NCBI GenBank assembly: GCA_910584715.1
Contig: CAJUAN010000017.1
Span: 1-52,310 of the forward strand
DNA: 52,310 bases
Direction: 5' to 3'
From: an uncultured Oscillospiraceae bacterium
Lineage (GTDB): Bacteria; Bacillota; Clostridia; Oscillospirales; Ruminococcaceae
Positions 49,357-52,310 of the stretch are shown in pieces (positions within the stretch are counted from its first letter, which is position 1; every line of letters begins with the position of its first letter). Below the pieces are notes generated by a model. That model did no database searches and was not told the origin of the DNA. It was given only the letters and a program-made list of their open reading frames with translations. The translations under genes and the position numbers were made by a program.

Positions 49357-50496
49357 TCAGACTGTCTGTTCCTTGGTCATGAGACATTCCCTGATCTTAT
49401 CGCTTATGCTTATGAAAATATCCGTCAGTTCAGGATCGAAAAATATTTCTCTGTCATGGATAATGATATCCATAGCCTTTTCATGGCTGAACGCGTCCTT
49501 GTAGGAGCGTTTCGAAGTCAGCGCGTCGTACACGTCTACAATTGAAAGTATCCTTGCGCAAAGGGGTATGTCCTCTCCGCTTATGCCGGTAGGATAGCCC
49601 GTGCCGTTCCATCTTTCGTGGTGGTACAGAGCCATATCCCTTGCGATGTGGAGAAATTCCGTGTCAGCGCTTTCGCGTACCATGGTGTCACAAACCTTTT
49701 CCAGCGCGTCCGCGCCCATAAGGGAATGGTGCACGCCCTCCACGGAGCTGAAAATGTTCTGGAAAGTGTCTCCTCCGATCCTGGCATGGGTCTTCATGTG
49801 CTCGAACTCTTCCTTATCCAGGGTGGATTCCTTTCTCAGCACGCTGTCGTTTATACCGATCTTGCCTATGTCGTGCAGGGGAGCCGCTCTTACCAGACTG
49901 CGCCTGTAATCCGGAGTAAGAATGTCCTTGTATCTGTCGTATTTTGCAAGCTCTTCGATAAATACGGAAAAATACCTTGTGGTGTTCTTGATATGGCCTC
50001 CGGTGGTTCCGTCCCTTGATTCCACAAGCTCCGCGAAGCAGGTGGACATAACGTCCTGAAGCCTTTCTATCACGGCGGTTTTTTCGTCCACCATATATTC
50101 GAGCTTGTGGCGGTACTCGTTAAGCTCTATCTGGGTCTCTATACGACTTAGCATTATCTCGGTAACAAACGGCTTTCTAATGAAGTCCACCGCGCCGAGA
50201 GCAAGGCATTTTATTTCCATAGCGGAATCGGCGTCGGAGGTGAGAATAATGACCGGTATCTTTTCCGTGGCAGGGTTTTCTTTAAGCCTTGTCAGAACCG
50301 TGCAGCCGTCCATTTCGGGCATATTTATGTCCAGCAGTATAAGGTCGGGTTCCGCCTTTGTTAAAAATTTCAGTGCCTGAGCGCCCGATACTGCCAGCGT
50401 GAGCCGGTACCGTTCCCCAAGAAGCTGTTCGGCATATTTAAGGTTTGCGGGAACGTCGTCAACAACAAGAATGTGCTTCTTAACAATCTCTGACAT
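49357..50496 (-). CDS. Response regulator with HD-GYP phosphodiesterase
   Basis: A 379-residue protein: REC domain (residues about 8-125, acceptor Asp56 in LILLDINMPEMDG, later LTSDAD and KPF), a coiled-coil link (about 130-155), and an HD-GYP domain (about 160-365) with PLHDIGKIGI, HARIGG, HHERWNGTGYP and SIVDVYDALTS. HD-GYP enzymes hydrolyse c-di-GMP to GMP. It is the natural receiver of the adjacent hybrid kinase. It begins 21 nt after the FapA-like stop. Confidence 0.93.
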   Translation of the reverse strand: MSEIVKKHILVVDDVPANLKYAEQLLGERYRLTLAVSGAQALKFLTKAEPDLILLDINMPEMDGCTVLTRLKENPATEKIPVIILTSDADSAMEIKCLALGAVDFIRKPFVTEIMLSRIETQIELNEYRHKLEYMVDEKTAVIERLQDVMSTCFAELVESRDGTTGGHIKNTTRYFSVFIEELAKYDRYKDILTPDYRRSLVRAAPLHDIGKIGINDSVLRKESTLDKEEFEHMKTHARIGGDTFQNIFSSVEGVHHSLMGADALEKVCDTMVRESADTEFLHIARDMALYHHERWNGTGYPTGISGEDIPLCARILSIVDVYDALTSKRSYKDAFSHEKAMDIIIHDREIFFDPELTDIFISISDKIRECLMTKEQTV

Positions 50497-50517
50497 ATAC
50501 GTCCATGATCCTTTCGG

Positions 50518-51915
50518 TTACAGCGGAGCAGCACAGATAGTACCGTCTTCGTCAAGTCTTATCTTTGTGCGCACGTATTCTGTTTCCGCCTTGAAAACAG
50601 CGTCGTTTATGATAATTTTTACTCCCGGATACAGATATCCCTTGCAGCTTACCGTGAGGTACTGTCTGCTTGCCAGGTTGATATTGATCTCCTCCACACG
50701 CTTTTTCAGGTTGTTGATCTCAACTCCGAGAAGTATTTTCTGGCGGCAGGCGTTGCCCAGTATCTTTTCCTTGTCCTCGGGCAGACTGCGAAGCTCCTTT
50801 TTCTTTTCGTTAAGGAAGTTTATAATAAGCGTAACGTCGTTGATACTCTTGTTATTCTTCTCGATCTCCATCATCAGGGAGTCTCTTTCCTCAGCAAGAA
50901 GAGCGTTATCGCCGATCGTAAGCATTGTCGGGGTATAGTTTTTGGTACCTATGTTAGGCAGCTCGGCGCTGCTGAGGCTGGTATACTTTCCGCCCATAAG
51001 ACCGCCTGCGTTGCCCTTTATGCACAGTTCTCCGCAGTAAACGTCGCAGATAACAAAGTTTGTCGATGTAAGCGTGCCGTCGCACTTGATATCAGAACGT
51101 TCGCAGAAGTTTATGGTAACAGAACCGTGGGCGACTACCTTTGAATTAATGCAGCCTTTTTTGATAATGATGTCTCCGTCAGCCTCAAGGGACGCTCCGT
51201 TAACGTTTCCGGCAACGATAATGTTGGCGTTCGAGGATATCTTAAAGCCCTCCATGACCTCGCCCTTGACTACAACGTCGCCGACAAAGTTGATATTGCC
51301 GACTGAAGCGTCAACATCGCCCGCAATGGTGACAACATTGTCTATCACAAAAGCGTTGCTCTTAAAGTTAATGTTTCCGTCAATGGACGCAATGATCTGA
51401 GTGCCGTCCTCGGTAAGCTCGGTATTGGTTCCTACCGAGTAAGCGGCTTTTTTGCCCACAACCTGTCTAAGGGATTTCCCGCGTACATCAGTTCCGGGTT
51501 CGCCCTCGGTAGGCAGAGTGATATCCGCAATTACAGTACCCTTGCGGACCGTCCTTACGAGACCGAGATTTTTATAGTCAACAAAGCCGTGTTCGTTCTC
51601 AACAGGAGCGATCTCGACTTTCTTTTCATAGTGATAGGTGATCGTTCCGTCAACGCCGTTTACGGGAGGTTTCCACATAGCTATGAGCGTGCGGTCGCCG
51701 TAAAGCTTTTTGTCGGCAATCTTGTTGACGGCGTCTTCGATTATTCCGTATGTAACGCCTGATTCCGCCAGCTGGCGCATTATCGCTTCCGCGGTGATCT
51801 CAGCGCCGCCGTTTACGGGAGGCTCTGCCGTAACATAAGCTTCCGAGCCGTTTGCTACGACCGTGACGGAGACCTTGCTGTCAACGGGGAGTTTTAAAGT
51901 ATTATTTTCAGGCAT
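50518..51915 (-). CDS. FapA-like (DUF342) beta-solenoid protein
   Basis: A 465-residue protein; ATG 51915 has GGAGGGCGG upstream. N-terminal FapA domain (residues about 25-150, with LVRTVRKGTVIADITLPTEG), then a right-handed beta-helix of short repeats (VTIAGDVDASVGNINFVGDV and following, about 180-330), a long coiled coil (about 340-410: LLAEERDSLMMEIEKNN, KKELRSLPEDKEKI) and a small C-terminal strand domain. DUF342 proteins of Clostridia often sit with signalling genes, and some affect motility or kinases. No flagellar gene is nearby. Confidence 0.88.
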   Translation of the reverse strand: MPENNTLKLPVDSKVSVTVVANGSEAYVTAEPPVNGGAEITAEAIMRQLAESGVTYGIIEDAVNKIADKKLYGDRTLIAMWKPPVNGVDGTITYHYEKKVEIAPVENEHGFVDYKNLGLVRTVRKGTVIADITLPTEGEPGTDVRGKSLRQVVGKKAAYSVGTNTELTEDGTQIIASIDGNINFKSNAFVIDNVVTIAGDVDASVGNINFVGDVVVKGEVMEGFKISSNANIIVAGNVNGASLEADGDIIIKKGCINSKVVAHGSVTINFCERSDIKCDGTLTSTNFVICDVYCGELCIKGNAGGLMGGKYTSLSSAELPNIGTKNYTPTMLTIGDNALLAEERDSLMMEIEKNNKSINDVTLIINFLNEKKKELRSLPEDKEKILGNACRQKILLGVEINNLKKRVEEININLASRQYLTVSCKGYLYPGVKIIINDAVFKAETEYVRTKIRLDEDGTICAAPL

Positions 51916-52310
51916 AGAACCGCCCTCCGTTTCTTTATAAATGCACACATATTCGGGACATATTTATACAATTACATTATACACTATTTCCTCAAAAATT
52001 ACAATAGCTGTCGGAAAGTTATTTCAAAATTAATGCATTTTTAACAAATATACTGATTTTTTTGTTAAAAAAAAGACAAATCCTATAGCAATAATAAACA
52101 AAAACACGGATACAGACTTTTATGTTTTGCAGACTGCATAATAGCGGCGAGAACTTTTTTCGCCATGGCATAATATGAGCCGTACTAAAAATGTTTCCAC
52201 AGAAATCAGTTTTGGTGATATAAATTTGTGTTTATCGCACGAACGCAATACCCCCGCCAAAGATTAGCTGGTCGAGCTGAGCCCAGCTCGCGGGGGTCGA
52301 GGGGGCAGAG
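51916..52310. promoter_or_regulatory. 395-bp gap: promoter of signalling operon and unassigned end
   Basis: On the minus strand TTGTAA (51999-52004), 17-nt spacer and TATAAT (51976-51981) form the promoter of the FapA-like operon. The rest up to 52240 is AT-rich with no gene. The last 60 bp are GC-rich and hold CCCCCGC/GCGGGGG and GAGCTG/CAGCTC inverted repeats, perhaps part of a terminator or intergenic repeat that runs out of the window. Confidence 0.65.

Overview
The window reads as a chromosomal segment of an anaerobic, low-to-mid GC Gram-positive of the Clostridia, most like Ruminococcus and relatives in the Oscillospiraceae. This is inferred from strong GGAGG-type ribosome binding sites, sigma-A promoters (often with an extended -10), lipoprotein solute-binding proteins, a GH9 glycanase, FeoA, NrdR, a YtaF/MntP-like protein, indolepyruvate ferredoxin oxidoreductase and several Clostridia-typical DUF families. 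No 16S rRNA gene is present, so the genus is not proven.

Layout. 1-54: 5' part of a tRNA-Val (minus strand) with its own promoter. 198-7347: nine intact minus-strand phage head, connector and hub genes (small and large terminase, portal, capsid, protease, three small connector or tail genes, baseplate-hub-like protein), ending in a clear terminator. There is no integrase, lysis, tape-measure, sheath or replication gene. 7625-8995: a TetR regulator and a CPBP membrane protease behind a consensus promoter that overlaps a 42-bp perfect palindrome. 9.0-24.7 kb: glycan use and housekeeping. This holds an SGNH esterase lipoprotein, a GH9 enzyme without signal peptide, three solute-binding lipoproteins with no permease nearby, an acetyl-esterase-like hydrolase, BirA, a YtaF/MntP-like protein, FeoA, alanine racemase, a YpsA-like protein and an LCP-like protein. 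24.9-30.7 kb: D-Ala-D-Ala carboxypeptidase, metallophosphoesterase, a Phd/ParE-type toxin-antitoxin pair, tautomerase, 8-oxoguanine glycosylase, an alpha/beta hydrolase and a DUF6062 protein. 30.8-35.1 kb: asnB and an epimerase, a degraded IS1-like element, and nrdR.

35.2-52 kb: signalling and aromatic metabolism. A 1005-residue membrane protein joins a degenerate GGDEF, an apparently complete EAL phosphodiesterase and a repetitive glycine-rich beta-solenoid. A minus-strand operon iorA / membrane protein / iorB / lipoprotein / paaK / ACT lies divergent from a DAHP synthase, which suggests salvage or turnover of aryl acids linked to aromatic amino acid supply. The last block is a FapA (DUF342) / REC-HD-GYP / 7TM hybrid histidine kinase (PAS-HisKA-HATPase-REC-Hpt) / DUF2461 operon, a likely complete phosphorelay ending in c-di-GMP hydrolysis.

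Best candidates for something undescribed: the nine-gene phage-derived transcription unit next to tRNA-Val (a gene-transfer-agent-like or particle-forming cassette, or a decayed prophage), and the cytoplasmic EAL-beta-solenoid fusion.
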